Of a stretch of 64,000 bases of DNA, positions 31,937 through 44,514 are shown piece after piece. The notes beneath the pieces are model-generated. The model was not told where the DNA came from. It saw nothing but the letters and a program-made list of their open reading frames with translations, and searched no databases. Position 1 is the stretch's first letter. Every line of letters starts with the position of its first letter. The translations under genes and the position numbers were made by a program. The DNA lies in contig QANY01013250.1 in assembly GCA_003255025.1 (NCBI GenBank), positions 930,001 to 994,000 on the forward strand, written 5' to 3'. Source of the stretch: Datisca glomerata. Lineage: Eukaryota; Streptophyta; Magnoliopsida; Cucurbitales; Datiscaceae.

Positions 31937-34900
31937 TTAAGAATAGTATTTCTTAATGTACTTGAAGTTGACAATCGTTGGGATGACTTGGTGCGTTTGA
32001 GGGTCGGCCAGTCGGCAGTACCCGCTATCGGCTACGGAGGCGATCTCGTAGGGTGCTTCCCACTTGGGCTCAAATTTCTTGGCGCGTATCCCTTTCATCA
32101 CATGCTCAACCGCCTTCAGCACTAAGTCCCCTACAGCAAAGGTCTGAGGCTTCACAATAGCTTCGTATGTTTGACCCATGCGCTCTTGGTATGCCTGGAT
32201 GCTTTCCTTTACCTTGTCTCTTCTTTCCTCTAAGGTCTCCAAGTCTCCAAGGCATGTGGCTTTTTCCACCCCAGCGGATGACAACAGTTATGCGAAAGGT
32301 ATCATCACCTCTGTGGGTATCAGGGCTTCGCATCCGTATACCAATGAGAAGGGTGTTGCCTGAGTAGGGGTACGCTTTGACGTTCTATATGCCCAAAGTG
32401 CCAAGGATAATAACTCATGCCAGCTTTCTTAAGCTTTATGAATCATCCTACTTAGGATCCTTAGTAACGTCTTGGTGGTCACTTTTTCTTGCCTGTTTCC
32501 CGTGGGGTAGTAAAGAGGAAGATCTGTCATGGTAGATGTTGTAGTTCTCGAACATCTGAGACACCACTTTGCTTGTGAATGCAGTGTTGTTGTCCGATAT
32601 TATCCTCCTGGGTAGTTCGAATCTACAAATTATGTTCTCTTTGATGAAGTTGTAGACTTGTTCACCCGTTCCTTTCTTTAATGCAACAGCCTCAACCTAC
32701 TTGGTGAAGCAATGTGTAGCAGCCAGAATCCATATGTTCCCCTAAGATGCTGGTGATATCGGGCCTATGAAATCCATCACCCAAGTATGAAATGACCAAG
32801 GGATCTCCACCGGGAAAGGGCACGGAAGGTGTGTGTATGGCATTCCCCAACACTTGGCATGCATAACACTTCATTGCAAACTCCATCGAATACATCTCCA
32901 TAGTTGGCCAGTATTACCCTACGCAACAATTCCTCGTCCAAACATCTTCAGTCTTGTTGCTCTCCGCAGGCTCCTCTATGCACCTCTTCCATGATTGTGC
33001 GTTGTTCCTCGAGTCTAAGACATTTGAGTGGTCGGTTGTCTATAGCTCTTCACAATAATTCTCCCCTCAAGAGAGAGAAATGTGAGCTTCTTCTTTTGAT
33101 GTTAATGGCGTCTGCGGGGTACGTAGGTAACACTCCATCTGCCAGGTAGGCGACATATGACTGTCTCCAATCGGTGACAACTTCTATGGCGTTCACTTCT
33201 TTTGGGTCTGGCAGGAGTTGGCATTTCAGACAGTCTTTTTTTAGTGTAAGGGCCTCTTCATTCATGTTCAGCCAATAGTACCCCGTCTTTTGTAGGCGTC
33301 TATGTAACAGTGGCCCCTCCATGGAGCAAACGTCTTCGTGAAGGCGTTGGAGTTGCCTTCTGCCTTCCTCAACACTTATGGACCTTGCAAGGACCCCATC
33401 TGTTCCCCGATAGAACAATACTTTCTTCAACTGCACAACATTTTTTAAGTCTCGATCAACCATTATGCTCTCTTCACTAAGCTGCCTTCGAATATTGTCT
33501 CTCCAATCTTGATGCACATCCTGCTCGAGGCTTTCAGAAACAACAGAGCTAGTTTGGACAACCACTTCGATAATGAGGACAGGGTCTGAGACTGGAAGTT
33601 TGGAGGCAAGCTAGCCAACACATTTGCATGACGATTCTAGGACTGAGGCATGTGTTCAAAGACTAACTTCTCGAACGTGTAAGTCAGCCTTTGGACTTCG
33701 TGTCTGTACTCTACGAGGGTGGGTTCCTTGATGGTAAACTCCCCATTAACCTGGTTAATTATCAAATTTGAATCTCCCTTCACCTTAAGTGACGTTGCTC
33801 CCTTTTCCTTTGCATACTTTAGGTCAAGCATCAGTGCCTCATATTCATCTTTGTTATTCGTGTAAGGGAATGTCAACTTGTATGCCGGAAACATGCTGCC
33901 TATAGGGTCTTCTAGTACGAGCCCTGCTCCACCTCCATTATACGTTGACGATCCATCGAAGGTCAACCCCCATACTACCTCTTCACCAAGGTTTACCTCG
34001 TAGAACTCCCCTAAGATGGTTTCATCCAAAGGTTCAGACTCTCCATTCGGGAATTGTGCTAACAGATCTATAAGAGCTTTGTTCTTCGGCGTCATTGTCG
34101 TGATATCAAATTTGCTCAACAGCATCGTCCACCTAGTGAGCCTCCCATTCAGGGCTGGCCTTGATGAAAGAAAATGAACCGGGTTGGACATGGTCATCAG
34201 ATGAATTTTATTACCGAGTAGGTAGTGCTGCAGCTTTTGAGTGACGAAGACAAGTGCTAAATAATGCTTTTCTTGGGGTGTGAATCTCAACTCAGCATCG
34301 CGCAAAACCTTACTCAAAGTAGTCAAATGGAAACTCTACCCCTTCCCGCTCCTAAGCCAATAATGCTCCAATAGACTTAGTCGTGCACGTAATGTACAAA
34401 ATAAATGGCAGATCTCCCCAGGGTGGAACCATGGTGGCAGATGTGAGTAAGACATCCTTGATCTGCTGGAAACACCTCTGCTGCTCTGGCGCCCATTCGA
34501 ACTGACAACCCTGTTTTAAAAGTGGTTGCAGTGCACTAACTGACTCTGCCAAGGCCGAGATAAAATGTTGTACATATGAAACTTTTTCCAAGAAAAATTT
34601 AAGCTCATTAACTGTCTGTGGCGGTGGCATGTTCCTGAGGACTCGCACTTTTGACTGGTCGATGTCTATACCGCATTGATGTACATATAACCCTAAAAAC
34701 TTGTCGTGAGGTACCCCGAAGGCACATTTTAATGGATTCATCTTAAGCTTGTACTTTCTGCATCTTTCAAAAATGCTCCTAAGGTGTTTGAGATGCAGGC
34801 CAGCCACCTTAGACTTAACAGCCAAATCATCTGCGTAGCCTTCAACGAAGTCATGAATCATGTCGTGAAAGATCGCCGTCATTGCCCTCTGGTAGGTAGC

Positions 34901-36314
34901 CCCGGTGTTTTTCAGTCTGAACCGCATCACAGCGAAGTAAAAGTTTCTGAAATGAGTCCTAAAAGTAATCTTCTCGGCGTCTCCTAGAGCCATCCTGATC
35001 TGATTGTACCCACTGAACCCATCTATGAATGAGAAAATCTCATGCTCCACTGTGGCGTCTACTAAGCCGTCCACATTGGGCAGTGGAAAGTCACATTTCA
35101 GGCATGCCTTGTTCAAGTCTCTAAAGTCAACACAACATCGTATCTGACCGTTCTTTTTCTTCACCAGTACAATGTTGGCCAGCCAGGTGGGGTGCTCTAT
35201 CGGCCTTATGAACTTGGCCTCCATAAGCTTAGTAATCTCATACTTTATTTACAACTCTACTTCGGGTCTAAAGTGTAGAGGCGGCTGCTTGACGGAGTTG
35301 CAAGTTGTGGAAACCCCAAACTTATGTGTCACTAGGGTGGGATCCAGCCCCGACATCTCTGTGTATGACCACACAAAAATGTCCTGGAATTCTCGAAGTA
35401 GGGTCAATAGGATACCCCTTTGATCTACATACATGCCCTTTTCCAGGAAAACAGGTCTCCGTTCTGCCTCCCCATCGAGGAAGACTTCATCTAGCTCCTC
35501 CTGCGATGGCGACGGCGTTGATTTCGAAGGTTCTTTCGGCACCTCGCACTTCATCATGTAGGTCCCATTGGTCAGCCTTTGCTACTTCACAAATGCCTCC
35601 TCTGAATTATTTCCCATATCACGCCATTACAATCTATACGATCTTTTGCCGTTTGGTAACGTCATTCGGTTGACTACTTCACTGCCTCATATCACCTTCG
35701 CCTTGCCCCATTTGTCTTCCTATTTTTGGCAAAGTGACAGTTGTGATCCTTTTTGGCGTCGTCGTTCCAGCGGAAGCAATCTCATCAAACAGTGTGGCTT
35801 CTACCAGATGAGCCTCTGTTTCGTCAAATGGAACTTTCGTGGCTACAATGGTGATATCCTTCCCCTTCCACCTAGACTTGACGCATTGGTGCAGTGTAAA
35901 AAGGACACACTCATGATCATGGATCTAAGGCCTTCCCAACAAAATATGATAGATGGTCTCAGATTCGATGACATGTAAACAGTTTGTAGTGCGGATCGGT
36001 CCCACATGTACATCAACATTCACATACCCCAACGTTTTAACGGGTGACGATGAGAAACCCATAATTACATCCTGCTGTCTAATCAGTATTCTTTCAAGTA
36101 TACCTGCAGCCCGAAAGGTGGCAAGTGATATTACATTAATCCCGGACCCATTATCGATGAGGGCCCTCCTAACTTGCATCCATTGACCAATGCCTCGACA
36201 TACAACGGGTGGTTGTGCCCAACTCTCCCAACCATGCGGTCTGCATTGGTAAAAGTGATAGCGCCTTATTCGTTCCTTCTTATCCTTCCTAAAGGCGGCT
36301 GAGAAAAGTAACAT
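31937..36314 (-). pseudogene. pol region of the Tat-like element (PR, RT, RH, second RH, IN)
   Basis: Minus-strand pieces in pol order. Protease: ALIDNGSGINVI near 36,200 (usual D-S/T-G is DNGSG here). RT 35,224-34,352: IRCCVDFRDLNKAC, FSFIDGFSGYNQI and the catalytic EGYADDLAVKS. RNase H with FTPQEKHYLALVF (34,326 onward). A second RNase H-like domain with LTFDGSSTYNGGGAGLVL near 33,960. Integrase: HHCC zinc-finger-like LLHRRLQKTGYYWL near 33,300, MDFIGPIS near 32,775, ISDNNTAF near 32,590. The C-terminal part, 32,284-31,937, contains VGDLVLKAVEHVMKG and ends YIKKYYS. Stops and frameshifts break it into several frames. Confidence 0.85.
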
Positions 36315-38055
36315 TGTGCACTGGCCTTACTTTGCTTAGAGACATTCACCAATGTCTGCGTCACATGGCGTCGTGCCTCCTGGTCCAGTTCTAACATTAC
36401 AAAAAAGTTTTTGCAAACTCTCATTCGCAGCAATGATTCTATGAAGGCGGCATCCGTCTCCATGTGCACCCCTTCGTCTTCTTCCTCCTCATCCACCACA
36501 GTTCCTCGCGATGAAGAAGGACCTCCTATCACACTGATCATATTCACTTTAGCATGCAATGGGAGAGGTTGGTTCACTACGGCATCCGTATCTTCTATAA
36601 TGATTTCCCCCTTCTTGAGTTTATCATGGAAAATCCACCTCAAAGTCCTGTAGGCCTTTGTTGCATGAGAGGTGTCCCTGTGGAAGCTGCAGTAACGAGC
36701 CAACTCTCTTTCTTCTCTCGTGGGCAACTTGTCCACCCAAGGCCTCCGTACGACTTTATCCTTGACCTAGACGTCCAACAATGCCTCTATTACTTCTATG
36801 GGACAGGGAAAAGGAGGTGGAGCATCCCTCTCACTCCTGTTTCGTTTAGCACCCCGCTTCTAAGGTTGTACCATTGCTACTTATGGTGTGCATCTTGTGG
36901 GTTTCCATGCACCCCCTCCCCCCCCACGCTCTCCCTATTCTGTGGCCTTCGGCTTGGGCACTGAAGTGTTGGTGCGTTGAGCAGCAACATTGAGACGAGA
37001 GAATGTAGTAATGTCCAAGTTCTCCAGACACGCCCTGTATTCCTTAAGAATCCCGCAGACTTACATTTTCACGAGGGCCTCCTCTTTCCATTCCTCACGA
37101 CAGTTGAGTGCCTTTTCCTTGAACCGTCTGACAAAAGTCATTAGATCCTCGTCCTTTCTTTGAGGCTCGCGCCTCAACTCTAAAATGCTCATACTTTCTT
37201 CAGACACGAAAAACTTGGTCATGAAAGTCGAGACCATGTGTGGCCAATGCGAGATCGATCCTGGTGCCAAGTTGGTGTACCAAGTGTACGCCCGTTCAAT
37301 AAGTGACTTTGAAAACTCTCTCAGTCTCATGGTCTCATCACATCCGTATGGGCCCAAGTCATCAATAAAACGCACAATGTGCTCTCTGGCACATCCTTCA
37401 TTCCCGTTATACTTACGGAACTTTGGAGGCACATACTCAGATGGGTATGGCCTCATGACTAACTCAAATGGGTAAGAGGGTGAAAGTCCACTATCATATC
37501 GCTTAGAGAGGCCCTGATGCTCCATTTCTGACACTTTTGCAATGTCTGTTTGGTAACGAAAGGACCGGTGTCAGTGTCGTTGACCGGGACGTCATGTGCT
37601 GGCGTGGGATGCGCGAACGTTGCAGGGAATGCTATTGGTGGAATGATAACATTGGCGGGGTTGCTCGAGTGACCCGCATTTTGGTCATTGTTTGTCGTTC
37701 CTGACCCGGATGAGCCCCTAGGGTTTACAGCTGGAATCTATCTGTAGGTGTCATTCTGGTTCGTCGAGTGAGGATGGACGATATGAATGATGGACGGTGG
37801 TGGAGAAGGGTTCTGGGCACCCGCGGGAAGAGCGGTCAGAGTACTCATGAAAGTATGAATCTCAGCATTAGAGACCTGTAGCTCTCTAATGGCGTTAGTC
37901 TACTTAGTTGTCGTCATTGTAGCAGCGATAACGGCGGGGAGATTGATTCTCTCCCTGGAAGTACCATCTTCCATGTCATGGTTCTCAATGGTTGGGTTAA
38001 CATTCTCTCCTTCCAAATGAGAAGAAGCTCTCGTGATTCGACTACGTCTAGCCAT
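36266..38055 (-). pseudogene. gag of the Tat-like element
   Basis: Starts at Met 38,055 (MARRSRITRASSHLEGEN), with a TAG near 37,904. The retrotransposon gag domain at 37,534-37,061 contains VPPKFRKYNGNEGCAREHI, RAYTWYTNLAPGSISHW and RREPQRKDEDLMTFVRRFKE. A degenerate zinc-knuckle-like stretch, YCSFHRDTSHATKAYRTL, follows near 36,690. At least one stop and two shifts. Confidence 0.8.
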
Positions 38056-38110
38056 ACTCGATGAAAGAAGCAGATGGTAGACAGAACACTCCCTAGTGGA
38101 GTCACCAAAA

Positions 38111-39003
38111 TGTTTCAGAGTTTAGGGTGATCTGTGTGTGAATGATCTAGTCTATGTCAAGTATGTCTGGGAACGTGGTAGTCAGTGATCAGAGGGTGAA
38201 GGACAAGCAACCTTAGGCAGCAGTTGGAAGGTGACAAATGCCTTTACTACTCAAAGGTAGGTGAGAAACTCGAGGAGAGAATATTCTTCGTGTTAGAACT
38301 CGGTATCCGTGATAATTCATTTCCCCACAATGGTGCTAGGGACCCCTTTATATAGATGGGGTCGAGCGGGGACCACACACATGCAAATCGCGTGTCTAGA
38401 CAGAAAATAATACCAACAAGAGTTGTGTGTCCAGACAGAGACTAACACCAACAATGGTCGCGTGTTTAGACATTAACTGGCACCAACAAGAATCACATGC
38501 TTAAAATGTGATAACACACTAAAAACGTGACGCCATGCTTAAAATGTGTCACATCCACAAAATGACGTAACATAGGAGGCCGCGCCAAGGGTTCCCCCTC
38601 ATGGCGGCGTGGTAGGTCGGGCCCGGGGTTCCCCCCGTGGCGGTGCAAAAGAGGCACTTCCAAGACTCGTAAGGCGTCTACATACTTCAAGGAGATCTTC
38701 CCATCTCGATGCAGCAAACCTTGCCCTAATCCTACCAGACCACAGCCTCCAGATTGTTCCCAGACGAGAAAAGACCTTCGAATCTTTGTCACTGAACTCG
38801 AAGACGAAGTAAAACATTTAATACTTAATTTCATATAATAAGATCGACACCTTTATAAAACACGTGCGCCTTTTACAGACGTTACTTTGTCATTGTCACA
38901 CACCGATAAATGTTATTCCACGTAAACGCCACATGGATCTGTCTTTAGACGCCACGTGTTTCTTCTGACACGTTACTATTAACGAAGTGGCTCACTATTT
39001 ACA
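38111..39003 (-). repeat. 5' LTR of the Tat-like element
   Basis: 893 bp, TGTAAATAGTG...GAAACA on the minus strand. TATA box CTATATAAAGG at about 38,346-38,356. On the minus strand the LTR is followed by TTTTGGTGACTCCACTAGGG (38,091-38,110), the position and TGG start expected of a primer-binding site; the tRNA is not assigned. Confidence 0.85.
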
Positions 39004-39183
39004 ATTTATATTTTGGAGGGAAGTGAATAGTCAATTTATTTTTTGTTAAATTTGAAAAAAGAGTTAAATTGGTTGGTTTGTTTATCAAGGAGAAAAATAA
39101 ATTTAGACCGTTTTAAAAAATTAATAGGTGTCAACCATCTAAGAGTGCATTGAGAGAAATTGAGGGAAATGGGTAATGGAGAT

Positions 39184-39588
39184 GAGCGAAGTCCTATTTT
39201 AGTTGATGAGTTATATAAGACAGTTAACTTATATTAGTTGATTTAATCAATAGCGTTTATTTGTTTAATTTATGTTATATATTTTGAACTTTTGCATTAT
39301 ATTTAGTTGAAAATTATCACGTTTTCGACACTTCTATATTTAAAAATATTTAATCACAACAAAATTACAATTACAATTTCTTTTTTATTGTCAGTATCTT
39401 TTTCAATCGTTGAAAAAAAGGAATTTAGAGTGGCTTCAATTTTCATTGTAAAATTCTTTTTGGCATGTTTACCTGTATATTGACAATTTTATGTTGCCGA
39501 TACAACTTTTTATCGCAACTATATTGTTGCACTTTAAGGAAATTCTAGTCCCATCCTTCCCTCAGTTGGTTGTCCGATTGTAAGGGAT
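39184..39588. other. AT-rich spacer
   Basis: No gene, RNA or repeat structure recognised between the TIR element and the LTR-like sequence that starts near 39,589. Confidence 0.5.
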
Positions 39589-40740
39589 TGTTGTTAGGAT
39601 TGTGTGCTAAAAGTATTAGAATTATATTATATTTATTGAAACATTTAATTTTGATTAATAATAAATATTTATTTTTATATTATGTCTAATACATTCTTGT
39701 AAAAGATTCACAAACATAATAATACTTAGTTTATGAGTCATATGAAATTTAACTCATGGGAATAATGTATTTAACTAAAAATCTTTTATGATTTGTAAAT
39801 ACTTAATTTCACAGTTTACTGAAGTTGTGCTCTTTGCTAAGATAAGATTGTAATACATTAATTTTATTATGTTGAGTGACTTACCTTGGTCACTAGGTTG
39901 AGTACCTAGTTAATGTACTATTGCATTTGGAATGCATTGAAATGACTAATGAGATCGATTTTCAGTAAATTGTTATTAAATGAAAATCATGACTCATTAT
40001 TACTATTTACGAGTGCTCTCAATCTTGAGAGAGCTATGAGGTCATATTTAATAACTTCGTTATTTTGATCTACTAAGAATGAGACTCATGAGTCAACATA
40101 TTCCGTAGGTGTCAAACTGGGTTATTAAATAGTGAGCCATAGATTCTCAAAAGTAGAATCCATAAACACTTTTAATTAAGTGTCATAGTATCTCTTAGGT
40201 AATTCATTTATGTGGTCATAGTAAACTAAATGCTTAGTATCTCTGATGGATTACTAAATATTTAAATTATCATAGTTGATGAGTAAAATGAATTTGAAAT
40301 CTAAGGATACCAAGATGTGTATAAATATTAGGATGATAGTAATTAACATAATTATGCATGGTACTATATTATGGAGGGGCATTACGTAATGAATAATATG
40401 TCAAAGATAATTACGTCGAGTAATATAAAATACACTTGGAGTTCAATTATGATTTATAGTGGAGTTAATCATAACTAATAATTAATAAATTAGATTATGG
40501 GTTTAATCGATAGAGTTTATTAATTATGCAGACAAATATATTTTTATTCTTATGGTCCCCTAACTTAGCACGGATTTAAATAACGTTGTGACGAGACTTA
40601 TTTAATAAACAAATGACTCAACGTGGATACTCTATAGTCAACCAAGTGGTCTAAAAAAAGTAGCTTCGTCTTTATTTCTAAAAATGTCAAAATTAATTTG
40701 TTCCCTTTGAATGGATTACCATATGATAACTTGTTCTTAA
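39589..40740 (+). mobile_element. LTR-like sequence, possible solo LTR
   Basis: Begins TGTTGTTAGGATTGTGTGC, similar in style to the start of the solo LTR at 60,288-62,322 (TGTTGTTGAGGG on its strand). It is long, AT-rich and non-coding, as expected of a plant copia LTR. I could not fix the right end or a target duplication, so this is a weak call. Confidence 0.3.
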
Positions 40741-40741
40741 A

Positions 40742-40885
40742 AGGGAGAATTGCAAAAATGGTGAAAATATGGTAAATAATTTATTTACTACTATGTAATT
40801 TTGGTAAATACATTATTTGTCACGGTAATATTTCGGCCATTTTTGTAAATAAACGAATTTCGGCCATTTTTACAACTCCGTCTCG
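40742..40885. mobile_element. small MITE-like inverted-repeat element
   Basis: Left end GAATTGCAAAAATGGTGAAA; the right end read in reverse is GAGTTGTAAAAATGGCCGAA. About 140 bp. A second reverse copy of the end motif (TTTCGGCCATTTTTG) lies inside at about 40,828. The left edge of the Alba duplication (13,090 and 21,024) carries a similar word, GCAAAAATGGCCGAAA. Confidence 0.45.
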
Positions 40886-41329
40886 AAACCTGTCTTTTCC
40901 TGCTATTTTCCCTTCTTAAAAAGAGTCGTGTATACAAATTTTCAAGTAACTTCATTTTTGGATAGTTTTTTTTTTACTTTTTGAAGAGAAACCATGACCA
41001 AATCCATATATAAAGAAGACTATGAGGTTTCGATTTTCGATCGTCACGCTTGAAAAGATATTTTTTCTAATTTATATATATAGATTGTTTCTCAAATATT
41101 TCAAGATCCTGTATTTTCAGCTTCATTGATTTCTTCAATTACATGATTGGTCATTTTTTGTTGTGAAATTCCTCAAGTTAGCTCTCCCTCTCCGACCGCA
41201 ATACATAAAGTAATTGAAAAAGATTCAACACTCTTTTAGGACTGCTTACAACAGTCAACTGTTCGAAAATGCAAGTGTCCCAAGCTGGGACTTGGAGCTG
41301 AAATCATGATATATGTTAATATTGGGAAG

Positions 41330-42470
41330 TGGTCTAATTCATCTTTTGTGAAATTTCTACTTGATAATTTAAAGATGAATCACCATATACCAGAATGGAT
41401 CTAGATCTGCACCGTATGTGCTTATAATGAACGGCCTAAATCAGAATTTGGTTAAATGATAAAAAAAGTCTAAAAAAATTAATTAGTTTTTTCATAACTT
41501 TCGAGTTAAGCTAAAAATGGACAGACCATATGGGAACATATCTCCCCGGTTAAGATCCCACTAAGAGGAGATTCATTTTCATACAAGTATCTACCACATC
41601 AAGACCCTAGATCAAAATGATATTAACAATAAAATAGCAATTCAATATCACATAGGACTCCATTCTCTCAAAGACAAGGATGGAGCTAGCATCTGGTCAC
41701 AAGAATCTCACAAGGACATGCCATCACCTACACGGCTAGGCTCAATATACCATTTTCTTTGGGTGGGTGAGGGGAGGGTGCGGGGGGACCACACTAGGAC
41801 ACGTTTCCTCTTACGCCCAAAAGGATTTCAAAAAGTTGATTTTTATAAAGATTCTAGGTTACTAATGCAGTAGTAGTGTAATACTAATCAGTAGCCTAAT
41901 AAAAAAAGAGAATGCACATGTAAAATTAATCATTCCTAATCTTCAATTATTCAACTATTTATTGAGTTAACAAGATCCTCTTAAATTTGATTATTGTTTA
42001 ACTACATTCATCTCAATTTTAACTTCTTTTTTAAAACTACCCATTAAATTAATCACATGCGAGTCTCGTGACTTTTTTAATGACACATAAATTGATTATG
42101 ACGAATCAACTCGATACTAATACAGTATCGGCTCAGTAAAATAGAAATAATTTAAAGAAATTAAATGGTAAATGAGATTTATAAATTAACGAAGAGCATA
42201 CTTATCGTAAAACGAGAAATTAGGTGATGAATTATTAACTTCCCTGCTGACAATGCCTGTCTAAACTTCTCCAATCCACAATCAACAAGCAGCCAATAAA
42301 TTCAAGATTTACCGATAACCAAACAAGATTTACCGACCAACTTTTGAGAAGAAAAGAAACGCATAAGAACGGATTCATTACCAAGACAAACAGCATAGTG
42401 ATTTGAGCGCGCAGCTCATCATCTTCATTGTCATTGTACTAAACATTCCCTCAGATGTAAAATAGAAGTT
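41330..42470. repeat. segment with a diverged second copy at 59,055-59,520
   Basis: Shared in the same order: TTCATCTTTTG, AATGGATCTAG, AGTCAC(A/G)AGAATCTCA-type words, CACACGGCTA/TACACGGCTA, GCCCAAAAG(G/T)ATTTCAAAA, AATCAGTAG, and AATCTTCATTGTC...CTAAACA. It lies just downstream of the glyoxalase-like gene and may be its 3' flank or an old repeat. No coding potential seen. Confidence 0.6.
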
Positions 42471-42678
42471 AAGAAAATAAACTGATGATATTAACATAGT
42501 AGAAATGTAGTTAAAAGCGATGCCTAATGTTATGAAGTTCTTCAAAATCACCAAGCCATATTATAATCGAAATGCTTTATCAAGATATTTCCACTAACAC
42601 GGCAGCCTGCTACTCCATACTAACATCTAACAGACAGATTTCAATACGATAGAAAGGTCTCACAGCCAACAACGGCCA

Positions 42679-43946
42679 CTAGGCTTCCACACTAGCGCAC
42701 TTCTTCTCTGGGGAGCAGATGAGCCAGATGAAGCCGTAAGGGTCCTTGACCTTGCCAACGCGACCACCACAGCACGCGCCCTCACCCTCGACAATCTCTC
42801 CCTCAGCAACAGCTCCGGCGCTCACGGCCTTAGCAATAGCAGCTTCAACATCATCCGTCTCCAGGCAAATCACAATTCCGGATCCATCCGTCTTCGCACT
42901 GATTATTAACACAGCTCCATTAATATTATCGACACGACTGAGGATAGGAGCAAGCTTAAAAGCGAGTATACTCTACTTAAATCGTAAAAGCAGAGCAAAA
43001 AAGCATTTAATCTGAGTCTTATACCAAGATATATCGCAGAATCAAGTCGATGAAAAGCAGATACGAAAGGCAAAAAAAATAAAGAACTGAACAAGTATAA
43101 CCAGTAAAAACAGTACTGTGGAAGAGAGATCGTCATAGGACGAAGAAGAGTAGAGACAAGCATCGCGACAAGATCACTAAGTAGAAAAGGGCAAAACACA
43201 ATAAATATATATGTTTGTCTTAATTTTGCAAAATAAAGTACCGTATTCTAAATAATTCAAACATAAAGACCCCCACGAAATTCAAGTTTTGCACAACTCT
43301 GAAAGAGCGGATGAGAAACAAAATAAAACAAAATTGAATAAGCACTTATTCAAGTCATACAAAACTCGCAACATGAAACAAGCAGATTCATTAAGAGAAC
43401 ATTTATTAACAGTAAGACGAGCTTTCCGAATTTGAGCGCAAGGAAAAGAGAGAGCTCCGAGTGAAACAGTATTGTAATAGAGATCAAACAGGTTTCAAAG
43501 CTCTACATAAGCTTAAAACCTGAAACTGGAAAAAAATCAGAACAAAAAAGAAGATGAACTGCGATTTTCGAGGTGTTTCCAAGAACTCTCTACCAGGTCC
43601 ACAAACTAGATTAAACAAAGATGAGCCTGCTTGACTAAAGAACGAAAATAACGAAGACGAGAAAGATAAAGAAAGTCACTCACGAAACAGCAGAGTCATC
43701 GGCAAGGTCAGAGACGAGAATGGTGAATCCAGCAAGTTTGAGCTCAGCAGAGAGAATGAGAGGTTGGTCTTGATCGGCCTTACGCTTCGGATGCAAAGCA
43801 CGACCCACCTCCTCGGCACCAAAGGCATCCTTGTAAAACTGGACAGCGTCGTTCGCCTTAGGCGCCTCCACAAGCAGCTGTGGTTTCACCGCCGTGAAGC
43901 TCACGACCTTCTCAGCTGCTCCGTTTTGGGCTTCGTCTTGCGCCAT
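42679..43946 (-). CDS. glyoxalase-fold (VOC superfamily) protein, At5g48480-like, 2 exons
   Basis: Exons 43684-43946 and 42679-42898, donor TTTC|GTGAGT and acceptor AATCAG, total 160 aa. The first half has VVSFTAVKPQLLVEAPKAND, AVQFYKDAFGAEEV and LILSAELKLAGFTILVSD. The second has GSGIVICLETDDVEAAIAKA and VGKVKDPYGFIWLICSP. This is the single-domain glyoxalase/bleomycin-resistance/dioxygenase fold of the plant At5g48480 group. The biochemical role of that group is not firmly known; these proteins lack the full metal-ligand set of true glyoxalase I, so lactoylglutathione lyase activity should not be assumed. Intron 785 bp. The start codon is preceded by a GA-rich leader. No defects seen. Confidence 0.9.
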
Positions 43947-43983
43947 TAATGCTCTGAGCGAACGAAAATCAAGCGTGCTAGGC

Positions 43984-44006
43984 GAGAGAGAGAGAGAGAG
44001 AGAGAG
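43984..44006. repeat. (GA)n microsatellite in the 5' leader
   Basis: About eleven GA dinucleotides, CT on the coding strand, about 40-60 nt upstream of the start codon of the glyoxalase-like gene; pyrimidine-rich leaders are common in plant 5' UTRs. Confidence 0.9.
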
Positions 44007-44093
44007 GACAGAAACTTTTCTGCTAGAGCGAGAAGATGAAATGAAAGGACAAAGTGAAAATGGCGTGGTATCGGGACTGAAGGTGGGGTACTG

Positions 44094-44100
44094 TATATAT
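44094..44100 (-). promoter_or_regulatory. TATA box of the glyoxalase-like gene
   Basis: ATATATA on the minus strand about 150 nt upstream of the ATG, with the pyrimidine-rich leader between. Confidence 0.5.
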
Positions 44101-44106
44101 TGAAGC

Positions 44107-44514
44107 GGAGGAGCGAAACCGTTGAAGAAACGGGTACAACACAGTTGTGGATTCTGGATTGCCCCTATAATGCTCTAAATTTACGAATCCCGCCTGAATG
44201 ATTCAGTTCGGTCAATTCTCCATGAGGAATATCATGAAGTAAAACATAGAGTAATTCAATAAGGGAAAGGGATACTCAAACAAGACAGCCTATTTGCATG
44301 GGATGCTATTTTTCTAGCAAGCAGATTAATACATGGATCAACTAGATACAATTTTACATAAGTAAAGTTACACAATTTTCTAAAAACAGAAGTAATGAAA
44401 GGAACCAATTTAGGAAAACTTAATCATGCCGGGCTTTTTCCTGGCTGTAAAATTGTGGCCGATTACTTTTTAAGCAATCTGAGCCACATAAAATCCAGCA
44501 GGTGACATGTCATT
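44107..44514. other. spacer upstream of the glyoxalase-like gene
   Basis: Promoter flank and AT-rich spacer. A minus-strand stretch near 44,430-44,510 is open for about 25 codons but I do not recognise it. Confidence 0.4.

Larger units (their letters stand above)
26303..39003 (-). mobile_element. Tat-like Ty3/gypsy retrotransposon, full-length but decayed
   Basis: Two LTRs (26,303-27,203 and 38,111-39,003), TGTAAA...GAAACA on the minus strand. Minus-strand order: 5' LTR, primer-site-like sequence, gag, protease, RT, RNase H, a second RNase H-like domain, integrase, non-coding stretch, antisense PMD gene (plus strand), 3' LTR. The extra RNase H and the extra antisense gene between integrase and 3' LTR fit the Tat group. 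Stops and frameshifts are spread over gag-pol, so it is not autonomous now. No perfect 5-bp target duplication was found (flanks TTTTT and ATTTA). The 31,366-31,936 interval is non-coding. Confidence 0.85.
25617..39183. mobile_element. TIR DNA element (long inverted repeats) split by the Tat-like retrotransposon
   Basis: 25,617 onward (ATCTCCATTAC, CATTTCCCTCAATTT, CACTCTTAGATGGTTGACA) reappears inverted at 39,004-39,183. The similarity extends about 180 bp with substitutions, including the AATTTAACTC and CACTCCC/CACTTCCC words. Left of the retrotransposon are about 690 bp of element. On the right the inverted repeat begins directly after the LTR. Without the insertion it would be a non-autonomous element of about 870 bp with long TIRs, as in Mutator-like elements. 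No transposase and no clean target duplication seen. Confidence 0.6.
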
